NCBI GenBank assembly: GCA_016714165.1
Contig: JADJNU010000002.1
Coordinates: 310,001 to 374,000, forward strand
Length of the DNA stretch: 64,000 nt
Direction of reading: 5' to 3'
From: Bdellovibrionales bacterium
GTDB lineage: Bacteria > Bdellovibrionota > Bdellovibrionia > Bdellovibrionales > UBA1609
In this document: piece after piece, positions 1 to 9,819 of the stretch
Layout: every line of letters begins with the position of its first letter
Position numbering within the stretch: position 1 is the stretch's first letter
The notes under the pieces: model-generated
Database searches by the model: none
The model's input: only the letters and a program-made list of their open reading frames with translations
Told to the model about the DNA's origin: nothing
Made by a program: the position numbers and the translations under genes

Positions 1-1334
1 ATCTGTTCCGTCTCCATTTTTATCAAAAGTTCTAAACCTACCAGCAAAATCGTACTGCTCCAATCCAAAACCAATTGGATCCATATGGTTGTGGCAGCTG
101 AAGCATGAGGTGTTAGTGGCCGCATGGGCCTGGTATCTGATTTTTTTGCAGTTGGGTCCATTTTCAGGAGGCTTTGGAGGCTGGTCAACATCGGTGGTGG
201 GAGGGGGTGATGGAATCTCCTGACAGAGCAATCTATTCTTAACAAACTTACCTCGTTGCGTTGGGCTGGTGTCTCCAAATTTCGCGCCAGCAGAAAGGTA
301 CGCACCGGTAGACAGAATTCCGCGTCGACCTGCTGGCAATGTTCGCCAAGAAGTGCTTCCTGTTTGAGACAGTCCGTAAACAGCTGCTACATTGTCATCC
401 ATAAGCGATTCTGTTATTTCAAAAATTTGTTCCCAGGGCTTTTATCTGTAAACACAATTTTTTGAACGATTGAATCAGCTTCCGATTTGAGTGATGACGA
501 AAGACTGGCCTCATGTCCAAGTTTTTCATAGGCTAACCATTCCGCATGAAACTGTTTAGCGCGATCAACAGCTCTTGGATCTCCAAGCATCGTTCGAGCC
601 TTGTTCTGAACCTGTTCTCGTGTATGGAGAATGTTATTTTCGGCGTCCTCTAAAAGTGAAACGCTGGGACTTGAGCCCCAAATCAGGAAAGCCATTCGCT
701 CAGCGATGATAAAATCCAGTTCTCTGGCATCCGTGAAATTTTCAAATCGATAAATAAATTTGGGGTGTGAAAGAAAAAATCGCAGTGCGAAGTCAACACC
801 GCTTTCAAAACTTCCTGAACTAGCAGCCTGGGACAAGGCCAAATCTACCCAATGACCAATTAATTCAGGCGCCTCCTTGCGGCGAAATAACTGCAGACTC
901 AATTGAGAGACAATTCGAGACATGCAAGATCGATCGGAGGTTGAAGATCCCCGACAAGCAAGCTTGGAATCTCTTCTGGCCTGATCAGTCAAGAGTCTTG
1001 AGCTGACATCCTGAGCCAGACGTTCAATTCCTTCGATGAGAGGAGTAGAGGTCGTGTGAGATTCGACATCATTATCATATGGTGCAACGGCATCTGCTGG
1101 TAGGAGACGAAACGCCGGATTTGTTGTTTCCCCAAAAAAGTCGCGAAGAGAACGGTCAATTTCGGAATTTGACAGTCTCTTAAACGCGCCCTGATCGCCA
1201 AAAATAGTGTTTTCGCTTGAATTTCGACTGCTCGAACTCTTGTATTTTCCACAATTTTGAAAACTCAAAACGATTGTCACTGATAGTAACAGAAACGCAA
1301 AGTATAGCCCCTTACCAACCAGCAAACGAACCAT
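1..1334 (-). CDS. DUF1592/DUF1588-type heme-binding lipoprotein, frameshifted, 3' end outside window
   Basis: Secreted multidomain protein of the DUF1592/DUF1588 family, cytochrome-like proteins common in planctomycetes, myxobacteria and Bdellovibrio relatives; the physiological role is not established. The ATG at 1334 follows a G-rich stretch and opens a lipoprotein signal: a hydrophobic run ending in FQNCG, with the lipid-accepting Cys at residue 28. The first ~305 residues match the DUF1595/DUF1592 portion. The rest continues in another frame over 1-440 and contains TSCFSCHNHMDP, a CxxCH heme site, followed by the family motif FGLEQYDFAG. One extra A in the run of four at 440-443 (minus strand) would join the halves as DKKPWEQ, so this looks like a one-base deletion. 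The frame is still open at base 1, so the C-terminus lies outside the window. Confidence 0.75.
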
Positions 1335-1453
1335 AGAATTCGCCCCCAAAAAGTCCCAGAATGCGGCAGTCGCTTCATGCTCTGCTCATCATTTAGCCTT
1401 GCAAAGACTGGACCCCTGTTGACGGCATATCGGCCATCAGAGAACGCAATTCT

Positions 1454-1468
1454 ATTGACAGTGTCAAT
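1454..1468. promoter_or_regulatory. 15-bp palindrome, candidate operator
   Basis: ATTGACA-G-TGTCAAT is a perfect palindrome in the 211-bp gap between the DUF1592 lipoprotein gene and the end of arsC. Its core CAGTGTCAA recurs at 1509-1517, 50 bp away. The placement fits a TetR-like operator for the minus-strand lipoprotein gene. The regulator is unknown. Confidence 0.35.
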
Positions 1469-1560
1469 GAACTGGGCGGACTAATTGAACCAGAGTATAA
1501 GCTTGAAACAGTGTCAAATTGAAGCAAACGCACCGAAACCTATTGCGATCGAAGGAATGC

Positions 1561-1986
1561 CTACTTTGAAATGTCGCTCTTAAACGAAATCAATCGCTCT
1601 TTGATTTCATTCTTTGCGCGTCGGAAGGCACTTTTCTTTTCTGATTCAGGAGATGACGCTGGATCTTGAATTGGCCAATGAAGTCGCTTCGCTCTTGAAG
1701 ACAACATGGGACAAACCTCTTCGGCACAAAGCGTGATGACATAATCCAGATTTGCAAGAAATTGCTGAGGCAGTTGATCCGTCGATTTTGACCAGTTCTC
1801 TGAAATGTCGATCTCATCCTCCTTGAGAATTTCAATGGCCCAAGGCTGAACCTTGCCCGATGGCTCGGAGCCAGCACTTTCAACTGTAGCAGCGCTACCT
1901 AAAATGGATTTCGCTAATCCCTCGGCCAATTGGCTTCTTGCAGAATTCGCAACGCAAAGAAAGAGAATATGAACTGGCTTAGACAT
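1561..1986 (-). CDS. arsC: Arsenate reductase, low-molecular-weight phosphatase type (ArsC)
   Basis: Cytoplasmic reductase converting arsenate to arsenite, which the neighbouring Acr3 pump then exports. At 141 aa it has the usual length of thioredoxin-coupled ArsC. The phosphatase-like P-loop CVANSARS (C-X5-R) starts at Cys11, and the two resolving cysteines sit at about 87 and 92 (LCAEEVCP), as in the pI258-type family. The start overlaps the end of acr3 by 8 bases, so the two are probably translationally coupled and under control of the divergent ArsR. The family also contains protein tyrosine phosphatases, but the extra cysteine pair and the operon support ArsC. Confidence 0.9.
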   Translation of the reverse strand: MSKPVHILFLCVANSARSQLAEGLAKSILGSAATVESAGSEPSGKVQPWAIEILKEDEIDISENWSKSTDQLPQQFLANLDYVITLCAEEVCPMLSSRAKRLHWPIQDPASSPESEKKSAFRRAKNEIKERLISFKSDISK

Positions 1987-3046
1987 TCTGTGGCTCCTTA
2001 AAATATTTTCCTTTAATCCATAAAGAAACCGAAACGAGAAGAATCAAAACAGGAACTTCCACTAAAGGACCAATGACTGCAGCAAAAGCGGCACCGTGAT
2101 GGATCCCGAAAGTGGCAACTGCGACCGCAATTGCTAATTCAAAATTATTTGAAGCTGCTGTAAATGAGAGTGTTGCCGCCTTCTCGTAATCTGCTCCCGC
2201 TCTTTTGCTCATATAAAATGAAACCAGAAACATCAAGACAAAATAAACGAACAGTGGAATTGCGATTCGAAGAACGTCTAATGGCAACTGAACGATTTGG
2301 TCACCTTTAAGCGAAAACATCACGACGATAGTAAAGAGAAGAAAGACCAGTGTCAGCGGAGAAATTTGAGGAATAAATACTTCCTCATACCATTTGCGTC
2401 CTTTTGAGCGAATCAATATCCTTCGACTAAAGTAACCAGAGATAAATGGAATGCCAAGATAGATCAAGACCGCAAGGGCAACATCCAAAATAGTGATCGA
2501 CACTTCAACCGAAGCAAGTCCGAGCCACTTCGGCATCGTCGTCAAAAAGAAATACGCCATAAAGGGAAAAGTAAAAATCTGGAATATGGAATTCATCGCG
2601 ACAAGCCCAGCACAATATTCTCTGCTCCCACCAGCCAGATCATTCCAAACGATCACCATTGCAATACAACGTGCAAGGCCGATGAGAATAAGCCCAGTCA
2701 TGTATTCGGGATATTCGCGCAGAAAAATCGTCGCGAGCCCAAACATCAAGATGGGTCCCAGAAGCCAATTCTGGACAAGCGAGAGCAAAAGAATTCTGGT
2801 GTTGGAAAAAACTTTTGGCATCTCCTCATATCTTACCTTCGCCAGAGGTGGATACATCATGAGTACCAGGCCAACAGCAATTGGGATTGAGGTAGAACCT
2901 AATGACAACTTCTCAAGAATGAGCGGGATTGCGGGCACGAACCTGCCAAGCAGCACTCCAAATGCCATTGCACTGAAGATCCAAAGAGTTAAATAGCGAT
3001 CGAGAAATGATAGCCTTCGTAACACTGATAGGTCGTTCTCACCCAC
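1979..3046 (-). CDS. acr3: Acr3 family arsenite efflux transporter
   Basis: Inner-membrane arsenite/proton antiporter that expels As(III). The 355-residue protein has about ten hydrophobic segments and the usual length of bacterial Acr3 (BASS superfamily). Family features include the motif GLARCIAMVIVWN with the conserved Cys in the middle of the protein, and FTAASNNFELAIAVA near the C-terminus. It starts with GTG at 3046, 46 bp from the divergent arsR start, and leads an acr3-arsC operon. It is the Acr3 type rather than the ArsB type. Confidence 0.92.
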   Translation of the reverse strand: MGENDLSVLRRLSFLDRYLTLWIFSAMAFGVLLGRFVPAIPLILEKLSLGSTSIPIAVGLVLMMYPPLAKVRYEEMPKVFSNTRILLLSLVQNWLLGPILMFGLATIFLREYPEYMTGLILIGLARCIAMVIVWNDLAGGSREYCAGLVAMNSIFQIFTFPFMAYFFLTTMPKWLGLASVEVSITILDVALAVLIYLGIPFISGYFSRRILIRSKGRKWYEEVFIPQISPLTLVFLLFTIVVMFSLKGDQIVQLPLDVLRIAIPLFVYFVLMFLVSFYMSKRAGADYEKAATLSFTAASNNFELAIAVAVATFGIHHGAAFAAVIGPLVEVPVLILLVSVSLWIKGKYFKEPQNV

Positions 3047-3062
3047 AAATTTCTCCGTTGCT

Positions 3063-3080
3063 TATCGTTCGCATACGATA
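3063..3080. promoter_or_regulatory. Probable ArsR operator
   Basis: The inverted repeat TATCGT-N6-ACGATA lies in the 46-bp gap between the divergent acr3 and arsR starts. The position matches an ArsR/SmtB operator controlling both genes. That ArsR binds it is inferred from position. Confidence 0.5.
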
Positions 3081-3092
3081 TATCTTCAGTTC

Positions 3093-3431
3093 ATGGCATT
3101 GGCAAGAACTGATGAATTTCCCGATAGAGATGTTCAACTAGCGGAGTGGTGCAAAGCGCTAACTCATCCTGCACGTATTTTTATTCTTCGCACTCTCGCA
3201 AGTCGTGGCGAATGCATCTGCGGTGAGCTGGTAGTCGATCTTCCCCTCTCTCAAGCATCCGTAAGCCAGCATCTAAAAGCCCTCAAAGCGGTGGGACTCA
3301 TTAAAGGCGAAATTGAAGGTCCTCGTTCTAGATATTGCGTGAACAAAAAGGCCTTCGAAAAGCTTGTCAAGGCTCTGGGAGATTTTAGCACGAAGGTCAT
3401 CGAGGATCTTGATGACGAAGCCTGCCGCTAA
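3093..3431 (+). CDS. arsR: ArsR/SmtB family repressor of the arsenic genes
   Basis: Winged-helix metalloid-sensing repressor of 112 aa, typical for the family. The helix-turn-helix region contains LSQASVSQHLKALKAVGLI, and ECICGEL at residues 40-46 supplies Cys41 and Cys43, matching the ELCVC-type arsenite site at the start of the DNA-binding helix. It is divergent from acr3-arsC and very probably represses both directions until arsenite binds. The ATG has only a weak ribosome-binding site, as is common for autoregulated repressors. Confidence 0.9.
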   Translation: MALARTDEFPDRDVQLAEWCKALTHPARIFILRTLASRGECICGELVVDLPLSQASVSQHLKALKAVGLIKGEIEGPRSRYCVNKKAFEKLVKALGDFSTKVIEDLDDEACR

Positions 3432-3468
3432 GGAGTGATAACGAACAAAAATATTAATTTATCTTCAG

Positions 3469-3957
3469 TTATTTTGAAAGCGCAGCGTTTATTGCGCCAA
3501 TCAACTGAACATCATCTGGCTCTGTTTTTGAAGAAAATCTGTTGATCAGCTTACCTGACCGATTAACTAGGAATTTCTCAAAATTCCAAGCGATTTCTTT
3601 TTCTGCATTTTCAGATTTCGTCAGCCACCTAAAAAGTGGATCCTTTTGAGAGCCACTAACAACCATCTTGGGGGTCAAAGGAAAACTAACCCCATAATTT
3701 AGCTTACAAAATTTCTTCACCTCATCATTGCCCTCCGGTGTCTGCGACCCAAAATCATTACTGGGAACTCCCAAAACCACAAGTCCCTTATCCTTGAACT
3801 TCTGATAGATTTTCTCTAATCCATCAAGCTGTCCAGTATATCCACAGCGCGTGGCAATATTCACAACGAGGACAACTTTGCCCTTATATTCACTCAAGTC
3901 CATTGCAATTCCTTTGTTAGACAAAATTAATAGAATAAATGCAAAAGCAGTTCTCAT
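3469..3957 (-). CDS. Secreted glutathione peroxidase (BtuE/GPx family)
   Basis: Thiol peroxidase reducing hydrogen and organic peroxides. In bacteria these Cys-type enzymes usually draw electrons from thioredoxin. The catalytic set is visible: peroxidatic Cys38 in NIATRCGYT, Gln72 in SNDFGSQTPE, and Trp124-Asn125 in IAWNFEKFL. A hydrophobic N-terminus (residues 2-17) before the GPx domain suggests export to the periplasm. At 162 aa it has a normal domain length. The start overlaps the end of the upstream oxidoreductase remnant by 4 bases. Confidence 0.88.
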   Translation of the reverse strand: MRTAFAFILLILSNKGIAMDLSEYKGKVVLVVNIATRCGYTGQLDGLEKIYQKFKDKGLVVLGVPSNDFGSQTPEGNDEVKKFCKLNYGVSFPLTPKMVVSGSQKDPLFRWLTKSENAEKEIAWNFEKFLVNRSGKLINRFSSKTEPDDVQLIGAINAALSK

Positions 3958-4424
3958 GTCTTCCTCGCTAGCAAAGATTTAGAAAAAAATCTGGGTTTTT
4001 CCTCGACCACCGCTAAATTATTACTCAATAGAGTACGCAATGGAGTTTGAATATAGTTAAGATCCAGAAGCTGAGCAGTCAATCGCATCATATCCAAATA
4101 AGTCAAGGGGCGGCAACCAGCTAAATCATATGTGCGACCTAAATGCTGCTCACTCTTTGCTGCGGCCACCAAAGCTACCACTACCGCGCGCAAATCCACC
4201 GGAGAAGTCAAAGTCTGAGTCCACGACGGACAGATCATCACATGAAGACGGCTGATGAGTTTCAATAGAATCTGAAACGAAGCCCCCTCTTCTCCGATAA
4301 TCAAACCCGCACGAAAAAAGTCTCTCGGCGCGTTAACACTTCTGCGCGCGAGCGATATTCGGTAGTGAGGGCAGTCACAAAAGAGAGTATGGCTCTTATG
4401 ACGGTGGTAGACTTCAGGTTGATC
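3954..4424 (-). pseudogene. C-terminal remnant of an atypical NAD(P)-binding oxidoreductase (NmrA/SDR-like)
   Basis: Only the C-terminal third of an atypical short-chain dehydrogenase is recognisable: RAGLIIGEEGASFQIL, then VMICPSWTQTLTSPVDLR and TYDLAG, the usual sequence of this nucleotide-binding family. The frame is open up to 4424, where a TAG closes it, and no Rossmann GxxGxxG segment remains upstream. A TTG at 4304 could start a 116-residue piece, but it would lack the cofactor site. Its end overlaps the glutathione peroxidase start by 4 bases, so the pair was once an operon. It is most likely a decayed gene. Confidence 0.6.
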
Positions 4425-4569
4425 CTAATTTACCCTATCTCCTGCAGGATCTCTATCTTGTTTGCATTGATACTAGGTTTTCCATTTTATAGGTTTTCCA
4501 TTTTGGAAGACGGCCGCGAGGCCCTCTTGCCCAAAGCAAAAGCAAAAGGCGTATCCACTTGGGGGCTTT

Positions 4570-5577
4570 GTGAAAGCACCATTCAATGAAGCTTCTTACT
4601 TAGCTCAGGTCCGAAGACTCCGAAATTTGGCAAGGATAGCGATTTCTCAATATCCAGTCCAAGTTAAATCCATCAACTTCATTCGACACGGCGAAAACAC
4701 CACCTTCCGAATTGACGCCAAAGATGGTCGAACATACCTCCTCCGTATCCACCGAAATGAATATCACACCAAGTCCGCTATCGAGGAGGAAATGTCTTGG
4801 CTGGCACTACTCTCGAAGGCAGGTCTGACAGTGCCGAAACCCGTCATTTCAAACCACGGGGATTTGGTGAGAACGGTCGCACATTTAGATCTTCCCACAT
4901 CTCGAAACTGCTCCCTATTCGAATGGATCAAAGGTCGACTTATTGGAAAGTCTGTCAGCACCAATCACTTGCACCAAGTGGGCGTGATCTTAGCGAATCT
5001 TCATACGCATGCGCCGCGAACCGCAGTTATTCATAGACGATATTGGACTGCGGAGGGTCTTGTTGGAGAAAGGCCAAGCTTTGGCTCAATTGACTCGCTG
5101 GCAGGCATTCGCCCGAAGCAACAAGAGGCAGTCAGTAGAGCCAGGATACTCGTACTCAAAAAGCTGCGCCGGTTTGAAAAGGATTTTCCGCAAAAACAGG
5201 GGCTCATCCATGCAGACCTTCATTTCGGCAATATTCTTTCGATCGGAAAAAGCCTCGGCGCGATTGACTTCGATGATTGCGGCTATGGCTTTCATTCATA
5301 TGATCTCGTCATCCCGCTTTTATCTGTCGAACGATTGCTCGGCGAAAGAAAATCTAATAGGCTGTCAGAATATAAAAATGCTCTGATTTCGGGATATCAG
5401 ACAAAAAAGAAATGGGATGCCGAGGACGAAAGGATTTTCCCCTACCTTTTCACTGCGAGGCGGCTCGCCATGTTGGGCTGGCTGAACTCTCGTTCTGATA
5501 ATCCGCGATTGAAGGCGCAATTGAAAAGCGCCGTTGACAACGGACTAAAGCATCTACGGCTCGAACATCATCTGTGA
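4570..5577 (+). CDS. Phosphotransferase-family kinase (SrkA/aminoglycoside phosphotransferase fold)
   Basis: Protein-kinase-like small-molecule or protein kinase of 335 aa. The catalytic loop LIHADLHFGNIL (HxDxxxxN) and the metal-binding AIDFDDCGYGF are intact. The N-terminal lobe carries FIRHGENTTFRI followed by TYLLRIHR, which supplies the ATP-binding region. The closest named relatives by layout are SrkA (YihE) stress-response kinases and homoserine kinase type II, but the substrate cannot be told from sequence. The GTG start at 4570 follows a GGGGG ribosome-binding site. No operon partner is evident. Confidence 0.75.
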   Translation: MKAPFNEASYLAQVRRLRNLARIAISQYPVQVKSINFIRHGENTTFRIDAKDGRTYLLRIHRNEYHTKSAIEEEMSWLALLSKAGLTVPKPVISNHGDLVRTVAHLDLPTSRNCSLFEWIKGRLIGKSVSTNHLHQVGVILANLHTHAPRTAVIHRRYWTAEGLVGERPSFGSIDSLAGIRPKQQEAVSRARILVLKKLRRFEKDFPQKQGLIHADLHFGNILSIGKSLGAIDFDDCGYGFHSYDLVIPLLSVERLLGERKSNRLSEYKNALISGYQTKKKWDAEDERIFPYLFTARRLAMLGWLNSRSDNPRLKAQLKSAVDNGLKHLRLEHHL

Positions 5578-5680
5578 TAATAGATAGGCACGATTTTCCT
5601 ATCAGGCTCCAGTAGAAAGATTCCAATAGACATAGCGCTATCTCACATGTCAGTCTTCCTAAACCATTTGTTTCTCAAAA

Positions 5681-5706
5681 CGAAACATATATTTCTATAT
5701 CGTTTC
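5681..5706. promoter_or_regulatory. 26-bp element shared with the lysR promoter
   Basis: CGAAACATATA-N9-CGTTTC, with GAAAC/GTTTC inverted ends, lies about 75 bp upstream of the interrupted secreted-protein gene starting at 5779. The same 11-bp left part, the same spacing and the same right part recur at 7916-7941 in front of the convergent lysR gene. This is a strong candidate LysR binding site. Confidence 0.55.
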
Positions 5707-5778
5707 TTTTTTGTTCTGAGGGTCTATGGCAAATTCTCTTCATGTCGCAATTATGTGGCGGTCACCAAGGAGACAGTT

Positions 5779-7044
5779 ATGATCGAAAAAAATAGCGCTC
5801 GTATTTTAGTCGGAGCCATGAACCTTTTGGCAGTGGGCAGTCCAATGCTGGCGAGTCAGGTATCTCATGCGTCGCCAGCAGATGAGAAAATTGAGAAGCT
5901 GAATGTTTCCTCGCTCAGGTCGATTGAGAGCACTTGGCTTAAAGTTCCGAACTCCTGCAAGGCCCGTGTGTTCAACGCGAGTCCAATTTCTTTAGAAAAC
6001 AAAGCTATCAGTGCTCAGGTTCAAAATATCTATGCATCCTTCGGAGTTTAATAGGATGGAACCGAAGATCATTCGATTGTCTTCGGAGGAGGTTATCCTC
6101 CTCCGAAGACAGTTCGAAAACTTGCTGAGATAACACCTTTCGACTCTGATATAAAGCTGGCGTCGAGAGTCGCAAGCTACGGTATTTTTCGAGAAATCGG
6201 TACAATCAATGATGAGTTGGCTCGTTTTATCTTTGACGCTGAATCGGCGAAACCGGTTCGCTTGGAATCCTTAAAGGCAGAATTAGTTGAATGGAATGGA
6301 CTTTTCGGATTACGGGTGTTCTCTAGTGACACCCATCAATTGGAATTAAGAACAAAGGGATTCTACGAATTAGTTCATCCCGAAATCTCTAAAAATGCAA
6401 ATGGCACACTTCACTCATTATTCATCTTCCCGGAGATCATTAACAAAATCGCGCAAAGCGAAGGGGTCGAGTTAGTTCTTGTAAGGTCATGGGGAATGAA
6501 TTCAATCTTTGGTGGATTTGATCCATCAAAAGAATATTACCAAACGAACCTTTGGGAAATTGAAAATAACGATGCACTAAAGTTTTCGGATCTTGTTCGA
6601 CAGGGGAAAATTGCGTTCATGGGAACCCATGATTTAGTCGCCCACATTGCGGGTATTGATCGACGTCATTGGCCGCTTCTGAAAAAAAATGCACAAAAGG
6701 CGTATCAGGCGATCCATTCTTATTTCAAGTCAGTTTCTAAGCCGAGTATATCGGCTCTTATTTTGCCCTACACAATAGGAGTTGTTCTCGACGATCTTGC
6801 GCAGCCGCCAAGCTATAGTTCTAAAAACCACATTGCCGTTTTAGATGAATTGCTTTGGAAAGCTTCGAGGAATGAAATCCCGGCAAACTTACCGACTTTG
6901 TTGACTAAGTTTCCGAAAAGCTTTGAAAAAATCATAGATCTGTCTCGGACAAAAAATATCGAACAAAGGCCTGCTGAAGTTAGAGCTGTGATCAATGATC
7001 TGGTTCAAGAAATCCTAAAGGCTTCGCTCGTACAACCGATTTAG
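5779..7044 (+). pseudogene. Secreted protein of unknown function, interrupted by tandem in-frame stops
   Basis: The reading frame starts at an ATG at 5779 with AAGGAG at 5767-5772 and a cleavable signal (hydrophobic core around MNLLAVGSPMLAS). After 90 residues it meets TAA TAG at 6049-6054, then continues in the same frame without interruption to 7044. The downstream part (DGTEDHSIVFGGG, then FIFDAESAKPVRLES and GTHDLVAHIAG) has no good start of its own; the first plausible one is a TTG at 6217. The layout suggests one ~420-residue exported protein broken by a double stop. I do not recognise a catalytic family. It runs tail to tail into lysR and shares a promoter element with it. Confidence 0.55.
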
Positions 7045-7912
7045 AAGCTATGCCAAATCTTACTCATCCAACCTAATGCTTCGGGGTCTCTGCAAATCAA
7101 CTTAACGGACTGTTGGCAACTGTATGGACAGCCCGTGACATTCAGATAAACGAGATCGAGTTCTTTCACATAGTAGTCAGGAAGATATGCGAGAGCATGG
7201 CCTCGCTCAAGCAGCTTCTCCATAATTTTAAGTCCACTCGACCGATAGCGAATCTGTCTAGGAATTTGTCATCTCGCCATCCATCCAATGAGGCGGAAGT
7301 AGAAATCTTTCCGAGCATAGCGGATTCGGGCGATACGAATGGAAATTTTAGAACTTCTTCGACCGGAATCTTGGAGATCTGAGAGAACTTTTTGAAAAGT
7401 GGATGCTTCGGTGATGCACAGGTTTTAAATTCAACTTTTGATAGAATTCTTGACTTAATACCTTGCGGTACTTCACCAGTGAGGATGCCGAAGTGAGCTT
7501 CGCCATCTTCTATTTGTTGTATGACTTTGGATTCAGTGTGGCTTAAAAATTGAAATCTCGAATGCGCAAATGACTTTTGAATGTTTTCAGAAAGGTGAAT
7601 TCCAAAATGGGTGTGAAGGATTTCTTCAGCGCTAATGACAACGTTCAAGGTTCCTTTTTGTCCGCCCAATTCAATTTTAGCATCTTCTTCAAGCTGCACA
7701 ATCAAGGCTGCTCGTTTCTTAAGAACTAAGCCTTCGGACGTGAGCCGGATATTTCGGCCTTGCTTGTAGAAAAGAGAAACTCCTAGCTCGTCCTCTAAGC
7801 GGGAAATCGCCTTACTCAGAGAACCTGGAGACACATTTATGCCTTCTGAGGCTCGATGCACATTCTCATTCTTGGCCACCGCTAAGAAATAACGCAATTC
7901 AAATATTTCCAT
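7041..7912 (-). CDS. LysR family transcriptional regulator, frameshifted
   Basis: DNA-binding regulator with the canonical LysR N-terminus: ELRYFLAVAKNENVHRASE, then the recognition region SPGSLSKAISRLEDELG. The effector-binding domain follows. Near 7261-7270 the frame is lost; adding one base there joins DDK to PRQIRYRSSGLKIME and the remaining C-terminus (GHALAYLPDYYV), giving about 290 residues, the normal LysR length. As read, the first piece stops at 7166 with a nonsense tail. The gene converges with the interrupted secreted-protein gene. A 26-bp element lies immediately upstream of its start and again in that gene's promoter, which suggests autoregulation and control of the neighbour. 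Confidence 0.75.
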
Positions 7913-7915
7913 AAG

Positions 7916-7941
7916 CGAAACATATAATTCGAATACGTTTC
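7916..7941. promoter_or_regulatory. Second copy of the 26-bp LysR-linked element
   Basis: CGAAACATATA-N9-CGTTTC sits directly upstream of the lysR start codon and matches 5681-5706 in both conserved blocks and in spacing. The inverted GAAAC/GTTTC ends fit a dimeric LysR-type site. Confidence 0.55.
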
Positions 7942-8124
7942 TTTTTCAAGGTGTATCCTTAGGCTGATATTGGTCAAGTAAATGACATCATCCTAGATTT
8001 TGACAAAAGTTATCAAAATGAAGTCAATTTTTTAATTCAAGACATTTGAGCATTGTATTGACCTCTCAATTCCAAGAAACTAACTGATCCAAATGCGACG
8101 CAAGACCATCAACATTTTGGTTAG

Positions 8125-9808
8125 CCATTTACAGAAGCGGCCTGGTGGTCAAATAGCATCACCGCCTTGCCGATAAACGCTGGAACACTCTCGAACCTCA
8201 ATGCGCCCGGAACGATTTATTACGCGAATGCCGATACAACTTCCCTTGGATACAAGGTCACAGCCCCGAAAATTGCGGTCGTAACTTTAAAAGGGCTACA
8301 AACTTCAGTCCACCGGTGCTTCCACCAATAATTTTAATGCGGATGACTGCTATTCTGGATCTGTCGCGGCCGCACAAATGATTTGCTCTGGATCTGTGAA
8401 CCACCTGTGGATCGAAGCGACAGTCAACGGAACCAACGGCACTTGGCCTCTCGTCATTGGAATGCGACTCAACGCGAGCAAATATAGCCGCATTCACGGA
8501 TCAGCGGTTCTTGATCTCAAGAATAACAGCAATAACATGGCCGCCTATGAAATCGAGTCTTGCAACTTGGTCATGGTCGATGAATCAATTGCCAAAGGCG
8601 TCGGCAAGCAGGGAGGGATGCGCCTTTCGGGATCCAAAAACATCATTCGCCGTTTCGATGTCGCTCGCAATACCGACACGACATCGACAGCGCAGTCTCT
8701 GATGGTTCTAACGGGTTCGGCGACTTACAATCGTCTTCAAGATATTCGACTCTCGTACCAGCAGGCAGGAACGACTAGCTTCGGTCTGAAAATTCTTGGA
8801 AGCAACAATGTCGTCACCGGACTCACAATCACCAATATCAACGGTAATTCCGGTCTTGCCATTCAGGGCGTTTCCAATACGATTGTCGTCAGCGCTACCA
8901 TTTCTGGTACCGGCGACGCAGGAACCCTTCTCGACGGCACAACAGCTTTCTCCGGCACGATCTTGAGCCATATCACGACCACCAACAATACTTGGAATGG
9001 CATCTATGTCACGGGCGGTCTTTCAAGCACTTATGCTCACTCGATTGTCATGGTCAACCAAGATCAGGCGATTCAATCTCCAGGCGGAGGTAGCGGCAGT
9101 GGAAACATTTATCATGACATCGTCGCGGCAAACAACGCAGGCGGGATCGCAGTCAATCTCGCTGGATCACAGGCCTCAAGTTTCACTGGATTTCTCAACG
9201 TAGGACCTAGCGGCCCAACCTGCGGTGGAGGAGGATTATCTGGCTCCTGTAGCAGCCCATTGACGAGTTCCTTCGCCTCGGCGTTTGGAGCTAAAGTTAC
9301 AACCAACGACCCGATCAACTCGAGCGACACAGTTGGAACGGCGCCATTCGCAACGTCTCTCGATTGGCTCGGCTTTGAAAATCCTTTCAGGGGATGGGGA
9401 AAAGAAAATGCTGCAGCTTTCCCCTCGAATGTTCATAGCGGGGCTTGTATCTCGGCAACTTGTCGCATCTGGGATTGGCGCGCGCTGAGTGGAGGTCCCA
9501 TCCACAATGTCAGCGGCGATGGATCGACCACGAACGGCACGTTCACTGCCGGAAGCGCCTGCCCATCGGTAGTCGACGGCAACCAGACAATCACAGCGAA
9601 CAGTAAAACCTATCTTAAGCACGCGATCGAAATTCATGCCGATTTGGTCGGAAATAATGACGGTCTGTGCGAAAGCGGAGAGATCTGTATTTACGCTCCG
9701 AATGTGGGATCTTACCAGGGTGAAGGAACGGTGGTCGGGCCCTGCACATTCACAGGCGGAACCGTCACGGGCGTGCAGATATACGCATTCCCAACGACTG
9801 GTATTTAA
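8125..9808 (+). pseudogene. Right-handed beta-helix repeat protein, 5'-truncated and frameshifted
   Basis: The encoded protein is rich in Asn, Gly, Thr and Ser with short NIIRR, NVVTG and NTIVV-type rungs, the pattern of a surface or secreted parallel beta-helix. The C-terminal part (CESGEICIYAPNVGSYQGEG) has paired cysteines. From the ATG at 8378 a 476-residue frame is open, but recognisable coding continues upstream: 8291-8377 in the same frame (STGASTNNFNADDCYSGS), and 8125-8290 one frame over (GTIYYANADTTSLGYKV). Removing one A from the run at 8289-8292 fuses them. Upstream of a TAG at 8122 no signal peptide or start is visible, so the 5' end seems lost. Its third codon positions look more G+C-rich than the neighbours, hinting at transfer. 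Confidence 0.6.
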
Positions 9809-9819
9809 ACTTAAACGCT

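Noticed and set aside
4365..4589. Short plus-strand frame upstream of the kinase gene
   Set aside because: It lies opposite the decayed oxidoreductase remnant, has no similarity to anything I recognise, and overlaps the kinase start.
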